The position numbers and the translations under genes were made by a program. Positions 10,297 to 21,989 of a DNA stretch of 64,000 nucleotides are shown here, one piece after another (position 1 is the first letter of the stretch; each line of letters starts with the position of its first letter). The stretch comes from Cryptococcus deneoformans JEC21 (lineage: Eukaryota > Basidiomycota > Tremellomycetes > Tremellales > Cryptococcaceae), in contig NC_006682.1 of NCBI RefSeq assembly GCF_000091045.1, positions 215,001 through 279,000 on the forward strand. The letters are read 5' to 3'. The notes below the pieces were generated by a model. It worked only from the letters and a program-made list of their open reading frames with translations. It was not told the DNA's origin and ran no database searches.

Positions 10297-11543
10297 TTAT
10301 GTAGCTTGCTTCTTGCTCCAATCCTCCCTGATCTTATACGTTTGTCTGGCGTCCTAGAGAGATGTCAATATCTTATCAAGAATATTTGGAGAAATTTAGT
10401 ACCTTGAGGACGTCCGTTTCTACGTCGACAATCTGTAAACTGGCCTCAACTCCGCATCCACCTACTCTTCCCCTCAGGGGAGCCCATACACCACTTCCTC
10501 CCATGAAGCCTTCAATGGCATCTCCACCGGCATTGCACATGATCCAGACAGTTTCGGTTTCAAATGCTCGGGTAAGGCACAGAGCTGAGACAACGCTAGT
10601 CTCATAATCGGTCGGGTGCGGGTGGTTATGGATCAACCTGCGTCCAATAAGCATTGAATTAAGAGAGATATTTGGACTGTCCACGTACGGTTCACTGTCG
10701 GTAGCCATCCAATACGTGGGAGCAAAGATGATGTCTACCCCCAAATCGGCAAGCTCTTGAGCAGCAGAAGGGTGAGACATATCCCAGCCTGAGTAAGAAT
10801 TTAGCCCAGTTCTTCGAGCAGCACCTGTCATCACTTACATATCAACAGCCCTGCTTTGCCCCACTTGGTCTCAAATACCTGTCGAGGTTCTATACCAGCG
10901 ACGATATACTCTCTAGAAGAATGTCAGCTTTTTTCAAGATAACTACGAGTTACTCACCTCTCCGGATGCCACAAGTTCTGCTTCACATACTCGCCTTGCA
11001 AAACGCCCTCTTCGTCAATGAAAAAAGCCGTATTTTTCACTATCGGTGTACTGTTCTCTTCGGACGAAAGGGGGTGTTGCTCAAGGTATTTGGCCCACTC
11101 TAGTTGCTGAAGAGTGACCTTCGAAGGTCTAGGACCAGACTTGAGGGGAATATGAGAGAAGGGGTCCGAGGCAGGGAAGGCGGGACCATTGTTACGCGAG
11201 CCATGGACAATTGTTCCCACGAGGCAAACCCTGTGAGCCTTGGCCAAGTGGCACAGGAAGGAGAGCAAGTACTTGGAAGGGAATGTGAGGTACTGATACA
11301 TTAGCTCCAATCCACCACATGCTGACTTACTTGTCGAGCTTCGTTCACGATACCTTGCAAGAAATACTCTGGGAAGACAACAACTTCTGCTTTTTCGGCA
11401 GCAGCACGTTCAACAAAGTCAACTACATCCACAAGGTTCTGATCCAAGGTTGGGAAAGGAGAGGTGGAATGGGCTTTCTCAAGAGCGGGCGGGCCAGAAG
11501 GGGCGGAGGCTGGGCTCGTTTGAGCGAGGGCGATACGCGGCAT
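10297..11543 (-). CDS. Nitrilase-superfamily carbon-nitrogen hydrolase
   Basis: Hydrolyses non-peptide C-N bonds (amide or nitrile substrate unknown). Starts MPRIALAQTSPAS at 11543. The catalytic triad regions are visible: Glu in VVFPEYFLQG, the Lys region at GEYVKQNLWHPER, and Cys in LLICWDMSHPSAAQELADLG followed by DIIFAPTYWM. Intron 1 is short (38 bases, near 11298-11335) and joins NEARQ to YLTFPSKY. Intron 3 (10789-10838) splits the catalytic Cys codon T|GC. The final exon ends KIREDWSKKQAT with TAA at 10297. No signal peptide is seen, so it is probably cytosolic. The family is certain; the branch (aliphatic nitrilase against amidase) is not. Confidence 0.87.
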
Positions 11544-12179
11544 TGTGATATAGCTCAAAAGGTGAACAGGTTGCAAGAAAGGAAAGGAGATGCAGTCAAA
11601 AACTCAGGATTCGTTGTCGTTTGTAGTTTCAAAGTGGTTCGGTTCCACATGAATCGTCAGTAAGCGCGATAACTCTTCAACACTTAAGCGAGGAGGGGGA
11701 CTCCAGCTTCTGTAGATCTTGGATGTGGAGTCTCCTTAAGTAATAAATAAATAATAATCCGAGGCACGGCGGTGCCCGACTCCCAGTTAGCTCGCTTATC
11801 TTTATATATTAATATTCCCCGTGTCACTTTTGAAAATTTCCTCACTTTTCGCCTCCGTTCTCATCCATGACCCCCACAACCCCCCATTCAACCGCCACCG
11901 TTACGTAGACGAAAATCGTCTCTACATGTCTATACCCTTTTCAGATGTGCATGCATTGAACCATGGACATGAAAAACGTCGCCAAAAATCGTGACCGTGC
12001 CTGATTCGTGCCTGAAGGCATGGATTCGTTCGTGGCCGCCATATGCACGGCGGATATCACCGCCGTTTCATTCCTCGGTCGTCGTTCGTGAAAGAACCGT
12101 CCAGTTTCTAGATAGAACTTTCTTATGTTTCTTCTTCTGTTATACGTATTTTCTCATGCCACGGCTTCCTGGACCTTCT
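11544..12179. other. Intergenic region upstream of nitrilase gene
   Basis: Promoter side of the nitrilase gene, with AT-rich sequence near 11740-11815 and an imperfect inverted stretch around 12030-12065 (GCCGCCATATGCACGGCGG). No coding signal. Confidence 0.4.
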
Positions 12180-14430
12180 ACTGCACTATAAACGGCTTTA
12201 ACTGCCTTTATTCCTATAAAACGCACCTATCCCGACGGCTCCTCTTTCTATCCCCTGTCCCTAAACACCCAGGAGACCCGCCTTCTCCAACTGTCCATCC
12301 TCAGTCACACCCAATCAACCGCCACCGTCCTCCAATGGTCCTCTCCCTGGCGGTGACGTTCCTCCCAGATTTACGGCCCCTCGAACCAAACAACAAACAG
12401 CAATCGCCATAACTTGGCTGCCTGTGCCCAAAATATCATGCTAGATTTTGGATCTGATGGCGCGACTGGAAGTGGCCCGGCGAAGCTCTCTAGCTGCTAA
12501 CCCTACAATACATGCTGTGCCAATGAAATTGTACAGCTACCTCTGCCTACAGATCCTGAACCTGAACCCTACGAGCTAAGCTTTCGACAAGTAATTCCGA
12601 AGGTACGCCTCCCTTCTACCCAGTCCCCTTGATCATACCTCTGTGAAATCACCTAGAATGCAGCCGGCTTCAGAAGCGACTTTCGCAACTATAACGGCGC
12701 TTTCAGACATCGACATCAATCCGTCTGGGGACTCAAAGGCATTCGATCTGTTACCCATTATTTGCAGCCGAGTCTTATTATCTCATCAGATTCATTCTGT
12801 CTGCGCCTGGAGACGCCTCTATTTATGCTCAGGTCGGTATGTCCGAACTTAACGAAGATAGCAGAGTCCAGCAACTTAACAGAATTGAAATGCCTTCAAC
12901 TACTGTGATCGGCCTTAACGAAGATAGCAGAGTCCACCAACTTGACAGAGTTGAAATGCCGTCAACTACTGTGATCGGCAATCCTCAGGCGGATTGAGCA
13001 GATGTCGCTGTGTGTAGATTTTTATATCAAATAACTCCTAACAGTTAAGGCAAGACTGCAGCGAGAGCCTCATGTAAGTGCGTTTTACTTCACAGTTGTG
13101 TAATATAGCTAACGTTTCCGCTGTAGGCAAATCTGCTCACGCCTACTAAACCCGAAACAACATGATCATCGTCGATACAATCTCCCTACAGTGGATGACG
13201 TCGCGGCTACCATGCAAGCTCTGAAATAGAACCTAGCAGCGGCCGTGGGACCATACAGGAAACCTATGGAAGTAAAAAATCTCAACGTGTGAGCGAGAAA
13301 AGCCGCCACTTTTTACACCTCCATTTCATTCTGATTTATCACCAGCGAGGGAGAATATGGATGGTATTCCTAGATCCCATCTCGCTGAAGGGCGTAACTA
13401 CCCATCATCAGTTATAGAACTTACATCCTCTGCTAACATCGTCATTTTACGATGAGGCAGGAACGGTACAAAAAGTCCCTATAGAGCAATCCTATGCCTT
13501 AAGGTCTTTTTGAGCGCCCAGGCAGTTTTAATGCGCTCTTCAATATGGGCCTCTTTTTCAAAAGTTGACAGTAGACACTTACTCAGCTCCAAATCCCAAT
13601 GAGAATGCCTCCTCCTAGCCTTGATAATACGTCAAACACCGGGCCCGAGTCACAACACATCATTTATTCATCTACGCCATCTATCTCAACAGGTAAACTA
13701 CCGAAACCCCCTCTCTTAAATTGCGCACTCCTTCAAACTACACAAAGTGACATTCTGATCCATTGTTCGTCATAGCACCAACATATAAATCACATGTACT
13801 GTCCAACAAACCACCCAACCTAATGAGAACTACTAGAGGTAACCTCATACCCCTTGGAGTGCTAGGTTTTGTCCCCCATTCCAATACCGATGGGAATACT
13901 TTACAGTAACTGGTTTGGGATGACGATCTATGTGGTGAATTAAGACCCAGCCCAGCGCATCACACGCTTACATACGTAGAACGATAGGGTCAGCGACATG
14001 ATCATGATCTGAACATTTTCAATACACCACTTCGTGTCTCCGTTGAAAAAGTACAAGTCTTTTGTCTTTTCCCTTTCACGATGGCCAATGGGTTGAATTG
14101 TAGGGCCCAGTTTTAAGAAAGATCGATGGTCTCCATGTCACGGCACTGAGCCTGCCGACGCCGTGTAATTTGTGAATACGCCAGACAGCTCAATAATTAA
14201 CTTACCCCTCAGAAAAGGGAGGAACATGGGTCTAGGATCAAATGAGCCACTGTACATATGTAAAATGCATCATAATACGTACCACACATTTGGATGAACG
14301 AACACGTCCATTCTCATTAACAAAACCACCCAAAAACTGAACGGAATTCCCAAAATTAACTTGGTGCAATTGAATTATTTACCCGAAAAACCGCGAAGTC
14401 TTTCGTGGGTCATCACTTGTTTATTATTAT
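12180..14430 (+). repeat. Dispersed repeat family, long copy A (boundaries approximate)
   Basis: Two separate blocks of this gene-poor stretch match other places in the window. The left block (about 12185-12420, including GGCGGTGACGTTCCTC and CGAACCAAACAACAAACAGC) matches copy B at about 22005-22215. The right block (about 14301-14425) matches copy B at about 22315-22430 and, in reverse complement, copy C at 41268-41392. Between the blocks, copy A has about 1.9 kb that copy B lacks. That interior contains a 66-base tandem duplication and splice-like signals but no long open frame. I see no terminal inverted repeats or target duplication. It could be a degraded autonomous element with a shorter derivative, or a repeat interrupted by an insertion. 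Confidence 0.5.
12848..12979. repeat. Tandem duplication, two 66-base units
   Basis: Two adjacent units of 66 bases (12848-12913 and 12914-12979), each beginning CTTAACGAAGATAGCAGAGT and ending GTGATCGGC. They differ by a handful of substitutions and no indel. The length is 22 codons. One frame, with ATG at 12839, stays open across both units (MSELNEDSRV...) and stops shortly after. Another frame reads like leucine-rich repeats (LTKIAESSNLTELKC) but meets TGA at the same point of each unit. Confidence 0.75.
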
Positions 14431-14597
14431 ATAAAACCGCCTACCGCCCAATCGCTTTGAAGCGTTTCAATGGGTTCGTTCTCCTATGCGTACGAAATAT
14501 CCTTCAAGCAATTATGCAAGATACAGTAGCATAACAATACTATATAGCCAGAATGTAATATATTCCACCATGCCCAAACCGCGAAAAACATAGCTTT
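14431..14597. other. 3' flank of the RSC1/2-like gene
   Basis: Short AT-rich spacer between repeat copy A and the stop codon of the bromodomain gene. It contains no frame of interest. Confidence 0.4.
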
Positions 14598-17500
14598 CTA
14601 TGACTTGTCCTCAACGAGCTCTCGGAGACTATCAAACACCTCTTCACTCGACTTTCCTTCCGCCCACCAAAGGTTGCTGAGGTCCTCATCTGGTTTTTCC
14701 ACATTTTGAGTACCAGATAATCCCACGACTGACCTTCGGTTCGTTTTTCTTGGAGTCCACTTTTCGCCTCTCTTTCGCTTGGTCAGATATTGAAGGTACT
14801 CGACGGAATGGACAGGCTGTTGAGGGATATGGATAGCGCCAGGAGCCAACGGTGGCCCAGAGAACCATAGTACTTGCCCTCGGGCATCAGTGGGGAAGAG
14901 GCGAGCTATAGCGTGTCAGTTTGCGGATGGAGGCCTGACCACATTGACTCACCTGTTTCCGCTGGAAGCGTCTCTCGATGAGCCACTTGGTCCAGAGCTT
15001 GCTGCCCCCCCATGAGAGCTGCAAATGTCCTGATGGGTTGTTGCGCCACAACAGGTTGTGTTACAGGGATCTGCGGCGCCGGCACGACTCCTGGAGCTGC
15101 CTGAGGTTGAGGAGGCGGTACCACAGCTGGTGAGGCACGATACACTGCGGCAGCGGGCTGCGCCCGTGGCTGGGTTTGAGGCGCAGGTGTATGAGCGGCA
15201 GAATGTACAGAGGGTCTCCCCCTTCTCCTCCCCTTGTCTTCATCGTCATCATCGTCATCATCCTGCGCGGCACTACCGCCAAGGACCTTCTTTGGTTCGC
15301 CGAAGAACCCTGGGCCTTGAACTCCTTGCGATAATGGTGACGGCACCATGCGAGCTTCTATGACACGTTCAAATGGGATGATTGACATGAAGTCAGTTTG
15401 TCGGAGTTCCTGTATGTGATCAGCTGGTGCATGATAACATTTGACATCTAAGCTCACTTCGGGAATACAACTATTCCAATTTTTAATTCTGACAATGTTA
15501 TAATCACGGTGGTTGAAACGTGAATTACAAACATCTGCTTGTCAGCAAAGCTTATGAGGACCCAACTTACAAACAGGCCATCCCGGATAGAATTCCCCCT
15601 CTCTAGGCCGCCCACGGATATACTTGACGTAGAATTGAACTGAAATTCTTTCCATAATGTCCTCAACAGGGTGGTCACAAAATTGTCCAGTCTTGAACAC
15701 CTCATGCTCATAGAACATTTGGTCGGGGGTGTGAACAGTCTGACATTCAGCGACGCCACCAATTCTAGACTTACTTGTTCAGGTCGATAATACCAACAAA
15801 TTGAAGCATGATGTGTTTGCTTCCCCTTTGTAGGAACGAAGGTCTTGAAAATTTGGCCGATGATCGGTCTTGTAGGGTCATCTGGATTCATTACATGAAC
15901 GTAGTCACCTGGTTGTTAGCCCTATAAGTTGAATCAAAACTTACCGAGTCTGTACGCTACCCCTTTATGTCTAGCTTCCTCTGTGAACACTCTATCTTTA
16001 GTGCCAACCCTGAAAGTGGTAATGCCGTATCCGACTTGCTCCTCTGCTGCCCCGGCCCTGAGTTCTTGTGTCGCCTCGTGCATTGAACGAGCGTTCCCTG
16101 GGCCAGCAGGAATCGAAGCAAACGCTATTGATGAAGGCTCTGGGATGCCAGAAGGGGGGAGTTGAAGAGGATAGATGGAAGTTAGGGCATTGTAAAGTCT
16201 TTGCAGCACGAGCACTCGGCCGTACTCTTCTGATCCGTCATGGAACCATCGTCTGGCTTTTTCGAACAGTCGCGCCATGTCCATGTCAAAATCTCGTAAG
16301 CTCAGATATCGTGACGCGTCCGCGATGGCATTGATTCGGGCAAAGGAAAGGGGATGCTGACTGTCAGCTCAGCAACTGGACGAGTTGGCTCACATTAAAT
16401 GACAGGAACGGGATATCTACCACCTCGGGCAAGATGTCAAGGACCTCAGCAAGCCTTTGGCCACTAAATTTCAATCAGCGACTTGTCATACATCTACAAT
16501 CCATCCTCTCCCAAACTTACCTATGATCTCTATAACCTTCTACGGCTCTCAACACTTCTCTTATCTTGTGCGGCCATTGCTCAGGCCCGCCAATGTTTCT
16601 TTCATAATCGGCCGTGCCTTCACCAAACCATCCGCTCCCTGGGATGCCGCCTGGTGCGGGATTTCCAGGTAATACCTCTTTAGGTCCCTCCCATTTTGGC
16701 AATGTCGCGTCTCTAGCTGCGATGATAGCCTGGTCAGCATCGCGCGGTGCCATCCTCGTTTGATCTGACGGGGAATTTGATTGGGCAGTCGAGTAATCGT
16801 GACTGAGAGTTAGAGTAATATTAGAAGATGATATTGGGCGGCTTTGAGGAGATGGATTGGAACGTGCGGGTCTGTTGAGGGATGCAGATGTAGAGGCCGG
16901 CACGGACGATGGGGTAGAAGGACCGGAAGGGGGTTTTGCAAAGGTTGGGATAGGACTAGGCTGTGCGATAGAGTTGAGACGTGGCACTTCCGTTAATGGG
17001 CCTGGCCTCGTTGACTTTGTCGGGAGCGCTGAAAAGCCTCGGATACTCTTCCTTCCTGGCTTGACTGGATTGTTGTGATACGGGTTGTTGTGGAAAAACA
17101 CCTGAGCTTCTACCTTTGCTGACCAGTCCCGGAAGATCTGCTGTTCGAGTTTGATGGCGTCAATGTAGACGGTGGAGTTTTCCTCGTTATCTAAAAGTCA
17201 GCGCAAAGTATGGCTTTACTTATGCTTACAATGTTTTGCGTTAAGAAAGACAAGATGGAGTTGCTTGAAGAATGTTTCGGGATTTGGATACGCTTGAGAC
17301 GCGAGTTGAGCCTAATAAAGAAAACAGGTTGTTTCTGTCAATTTCTTTTTTCTTTCCACTTCCTTTTTGGATTAACTCACAGCAATATGGTCTAAACACT
17401 CAGGCTCTGGTATAGCGTTATAGTAATCTGCAAATTCTTCCCTGTCTGGAAGCTCTTGGAATATATCGGAAAGCCTACGACTGGTTGGGAAAGCCGTGGC

Positions 17501-17707
17501 TCGACATTAGAAGTGACATCCATAAACCGGCAACAAGTAGCTCGTGCACACTCACCTTCCCGCTTTAGCTCCATATACTCTACTCAAAATATCTCTGCAG
17601 GCTTCCCATTGCTTCTCGTTGAAACCCCTTCCTTCCGCATTGCCCGGAAAATATACCGGTACTGGGATCTGTAGCTTCTGGCTGCGCGTAGTCTTTCTAG
17701 GAGGCAT
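14598..17707 (-). CDS. Double-bromodomain and BAH protein, RSC1/RSC2-like chromatin remodelling subunit
   Basis: Predicted nuclear subunit of an RSC/SWI-SNF-type remodeller that reads acetylated histones. Start ATG at 17707 (MPPRKTTRSQK). Order: bromodomain 1 (LSDIFQELPDREEFADYYNAI ... FLNAKHYNEENSTVY, with the Tyr-Asn of the acetyl-lysine pocket interrupted by an intron); a Ser/Pro-rich linker; bromodomain 2 (LDILPEVVDIPFLSFN ... DMARLFEKARRWFHDGSEEY); a BAH domain (YVHVMNPDDPTRPIIGQIFKT, ICWYYRPEQ, FYEHEVFKTGQFCDHPVEDI); and a tail with an Asp run and an AT-hook-like GRRRGRP. The domain order matches Rsc1/Rsc2. At least eight exons; ends at 14598. It is divergent from the Zn2Cys6 gene. Exact exon borders in the middle are approximate. 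Confidence 0.85.
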
Positions 17708-18328
17708 AGAGGAGATGAAGACTGATATTACGAAGGTGATGTTGTAGAACTATTATAGTAGCTAGGCTATGTTTGGCTACTGTTATAACAGAAAGTATCC
17801 GTCCTTAGTTGGCTTATCTTCTTCCAGTGAGGAGACATATATCTAGATGCCCTGTATAGTAATTCCCCCAGCTCTGCTGGCTGTATTTCTGCTGCTCTCT
17901 GCGACTGGGTTAGCCAACCACAACTCGAACAAGGAGCCACCACTATAACCATAACAACAGGAAGATAATTAATAATAATTAATAATAACTGGGTGGCGGC
18001 GGGGTGGCAGTGATGATTACACAAACAGTACCAGCAAGTATAATAGTTAGTATGACGGGCCACGCGGCGCTTATTTTTATTTTGTTAATTATTTGTTGCC
18101 TGTCGCCGATCGCCGAGGCGGCGGTGGAGGAAGAAACCCCGAGTCGTCATTATCATAACTCGACTCCGGCTTTACGCGCCATGGTCGAGAAGATTTAGAA
18201 CAGAAAAGAGCAAAACGACAGCATCTCAGCGACCACAACCGCTTGGCAAGACTCAAGAATCACAATCAACCTTCATGTTTACTATGTCCCTTCTATATCC
18301 ATAGTCGGTCCAAGTCTCTGATAGTAAG
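17708..18328. promoter_or_regulatory. Divergent promoter and leader with two short upstream ORFs
   Basis: 621 bases between divergent starts (bromodomain gene leftwards, zinc-cluster gene rightwards). It holds AT-rich runs near 17975-17990 and a GC-rich patch near 18100-18130. Two short upstream ORFs precede the zinc-cluster start: ATG 18181 to TAG 18198 (five codons), and ATG 18275 to TAG 18304 (nine codons, containing a second in-frame ATG). The latter ends only 24 bases before the main ATG. These may limit translation of the regulator if they are in the mature leader; that is inference, as the transcription start is unknown. Confidence 0.45.
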
Positions 18329-21300
18329 ATGTCCTTCAACTCCAAAAACGCTGCCGGTCCATCACGACCTCAAAAGCTGCCCCGTAAGGTCAACCGGTCA
18401 CAACCTCAACTCAAACGCAATGCTGCCTGCCTCCCATGTCGCAGACGACGTATCAAGTGTGACGCTACAAGACCTCATTGCTCATCCTGTGTACGAAGCT
18501 ACCATTTTCTGGCCCGTACTTATCCTGATACTGGAAGGGACGCTCGCGGAGTGCAATGTACCTATGCTGAAGATGCCCCGGATGTCGGCCATAACGAGCA
18601 ACAATCCCATGGTTTGCGATCTCAACCTGCACAGCCGACAAAAAGGAAGCTCAGCGAAGAAGATGGAGAAGATGGGGATCCAAAAGGGATGATTAAAAGG
18701 CTTGAAGGTAAAGTCGGTACGTGTTTCGGGTCTATACACCGACTGTGAACTAATGTCACACATTTTGCCGTCACGTAGCCGAGCTCCAAAAAGCTCTGGA
18801 AAAGTCTCATTGTACAACGCCTTCGATTACAGATCCTGGGCTGCAAATACCATCAAGCAATGTCTCGGATGGCGAAGCTCGTGGTCAACCCGCTCAATTT
18901 GAAAACAGTTTTTATTTATGGACGGGAACCTCTCAAGCCGCAGTTGTGGATACTTTCCCACCGCAAAATCCTCATAAGAACAAGCATTCCGACCCCATGA
19001 ATGGTTTCCCTTCCGCCTTGGAAAATTTTGTACCTCATCATTCTGCCGAAATGTACAACATGGGCGATGCTGGCTTTCCCCCTCTTCAACAATCTTCAAT
19101 GCAGCTGAAATATAATGCTAAAAAATGTGACAGTCATTTGGACAATTTTCGAACGTCTGTAGAAGTTCCGCCCATTGACGCAGAAGCTGGTAAGATGGGT
19201 AACGATATTTTGGATATATTGTGGCCGGGATGGCCGCCGACTCTCCCTTCGCCATGTAAGTAGCTTTCACTAATCCCAACTACAATACTTAATCGGCTTG
19301 TAGCAATGCTCGAGCATCTGGTCGAAACCTTTTTCACCATGACCCCATCTGTACCTCGTGTTCTCCATCGCCAATCTTTCCTTGCCCGACTTGCGCTGCC
19401 GCCATCGCACCCTGAATTTCCCCAACGAGCTCTCCTACATGCCATTTGCGCTGCTGCTTCTCGATATTCCGCGGCGGTCTCTGTTCGATCTGTCGCAGAT
19501 GGAATGATCAAAGTCAACGATGATGCTAGACAAGCACGGGGCAAGGGATTAGACCAGGACGTTGCGAGCGAGACTTGCTTCTCAGAGCGAAATGCAATGT
19601 ATGCAATAGAATTCATGAAGTATAACCATATAAACGCCAGAGGGCTATTTGATATTTTGCAGGCAACGGTAAGTGGGTTGACATCGCGAAACTCTGAATT
19701 GACGTACTGTGTGTAGATCATCCTAGGTCATTGGTGTCAAGCCAATTCAAGGTGATTGAACGCCTGATGATTGGGGAGAATGTTAGCTTACATTGTTGAC
19801 AGATGGATGGAGGGTTGGGTTATGATCGGTGCGGAAACGCGCCTTGCTATCTGTCTTGGCCTTCTACAAAACCAAAGTCAGCACGATCGCGGCATACCTT
19901 CTATCAAACAATCAGTCTTGGACCGCCCGAAAGATGATGCCGACAGAGAGGAACGTCGAGCTACGATGTATTATGCGCTGTGCTATGATGTGACCTCATC
20001 AGCTTCATCTGGCTGGGTTGGGACTATGCCTACGGAAGAGCTGGTGAGGATTTGTCAAATAACATGTTATACATGAGCTAAATGAGCGTAGACTGCTAAT
20101 TTACCTGCAGCGCGAGTAGATTTTGATAAAGGGGTGAGTATTAGCGGCCGTGGGCTTGTAAATAATTAACAGGAAGCCAAGGGCAAAATACCGGAGAATC
20201 CTCAAAATTTCCATTCCCCAGACATCTTTTACAAGTAAGTATCTCAATACGTGTCTCGCGACATCCAACCAATACTATCTAGCCACCCTGTTGCCGACAG
20301 TTTTGTCATGATGATAAAAGGCAAAATCCTTCTAGGTCGGGCTTGTCGTTTTGTCCGTAAATGTAAGGCTATGGAGCCCGAAGACAGGCTTCTAGCGAAA
20401 GATACGCCCGAGTTCAGGCAAATCGACGGCGACATTGCCATGTTCAGGTGTGTGATCAATGATCTGTCAATTATATTGCGACCCATGCTGATTACGAAAG
20501 TTTAGTATGTCATTCCCAAAGTCCCTCCGAGATCCAGTTCAATATATGAGTGGGCATGCCAAAGGCATAGATGCCGACCTAGTCGTAAGTTATAGGAAGC
20601 CCACCGCCAGTACTTTCTGATTCCTCCGAAGAGCGCCCATCTCGTTCCACACGTCGTCGCCATACAACTCCACGAACCATTTGCCGATCTAAACGACCCA
20701 TCCTGCAGCTCGGCCATAAGATTACTGACCGAGGCTAGAGCTTGTTTGAATATTGTTTACCTGTTGATTGGCAGTAGTGCAGATATATCCTACGTTGTTG
20801 CTCCTATCACTTCTTGTAAGTCGTATCTTCGCATTACCTTCTAGTCCAAAGTCGGCTGACCATCTTATACAGTGTATGTCCTAACTATTTAAAAAATGCC
20901 TCTTGCCAGCAGCTTATCCAATCTAGCTATATATTCACAGCATCTAGAGCTCTAATCTTGTTCTATCAAAAGGCACTGGAAAGTGGCGATCAAGTGACAG
21001 CCATGACCATGCACGCGGAGATCGAAGTATTCAAGTAAGTGTCGAACGCCATTGGTGCGAGTGCATGGCATCCAGTCCTTATTCTCTCTGCAGGATGGCA
21101 TTTACATCCCTCTCAGCGCGTTTTTCTATGGGTTCTCGACACCTCACCATGGTGGAGAAGCTCATGCAACATGTCGAAAAAGACACCCTCGGCCATCAAG
21201 TGTTTAACGAAGATTTCTCCTTCCTGCCGCCCGCTCATCTTTCTTCCGAGTCTGTGCCTGGCTTCGTGTCTGACCTCGGTCAAATGGGGTTACCAGACAC

Positions 21301-21637
21301 CCATCCTGACAGTATGATGATCTTTGAGCTCGAAAAAGCTGCAGCCCTGGGACGACATCGACCTGGATTTAGCTCGCATGTTATGATGGATCAAAAGAGA
21401 GGATATGCGGGAGGATTGAATTCACGGTCCAACTCCACTGCTGGATCTACTGGGCCAAGTCCCAATGATCCCTCGCGATGGTTGGATATAAGTAAAAGTC
21501 AGCAAGAGGCAAGTCTTACTCTCTTGAGCTCGGAGAATGTTGGCGGTAACGGAGGATCGGCGGCTGACTCCCCGAGCGTGAGAGGGCAGCGGATTGGAAC
21601 CTTGGGAGTTATGAGTAAAGCGGAAGTTGGAAATTGA
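18329..21637 (+). CDS. Zn(II)2Cys6 fungal transcription factor
   Basis: DNA-binding regulator. Starts MSFNSKNAAGPSRPQ. The zinc cluster is CLPCRRRRIKCDATRPHCSSC, with the sixth Cys only after a 22-residue loop (VRSYHFLARTYPDTG...GVQC). A Lys/Glu-rich linker and short coiled coil follow (MIKRLEGKVAELQKALE). The fungal_trans middle-homology domain is recognisable from VETFFTMTPSVPRVLHRQSF, ALLHAICAAASRYS, ILGHWCQANSRWMEGWVMIG and ALCYDVTSSASSGW. About nine or ten exons; some small middle exons (20,050-20,250 and 20,820-21,100) are not fully resolved. The last exon runs to TGA at 21637 with a Ser/Gly-rich tail. Target genes are unknown; none of the neighbours forms an obvious pathway with it. 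Confidence 0.83.
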
Positions 21638-21989
21638 GGGGCCCGAACTTGTCCTTTCAAAGGATTATACACAATCATAATATGCTCGGCATGCGGGCAC
21701 AGCGCACAACGGTCCTCCCGCGCCCGTGTTCGGCAGCTTATGGCTTGCAAACAGCGGGCAATGGGCGAACGAAAGGGCGGAAAGAGCACGGGTCAGAGAC
21801 GCCAGGCGCCAGGTGTCAGGAGGATTCAGGATGTTTGCTGTTTGCTCAGTGCGGATGTGCAGTATTACAGTTTTGAGGGTACCTCACCTGCTGTTTATCT
21901 CCATCCCTATACCATGGCTACTATGTATTTTCTATCGTATTATATCTTTGTGTTTTTGCAGGTGATGCTTGCAGAAACGTCTGTTTACA

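Noticed and set aside
12180..14430. CRISPR-like or satellite array in the gene-poor region
   Set aside because: Only one two-unit tandem duplication is present, with no spacer pattern, and the organism is eukaryotic.
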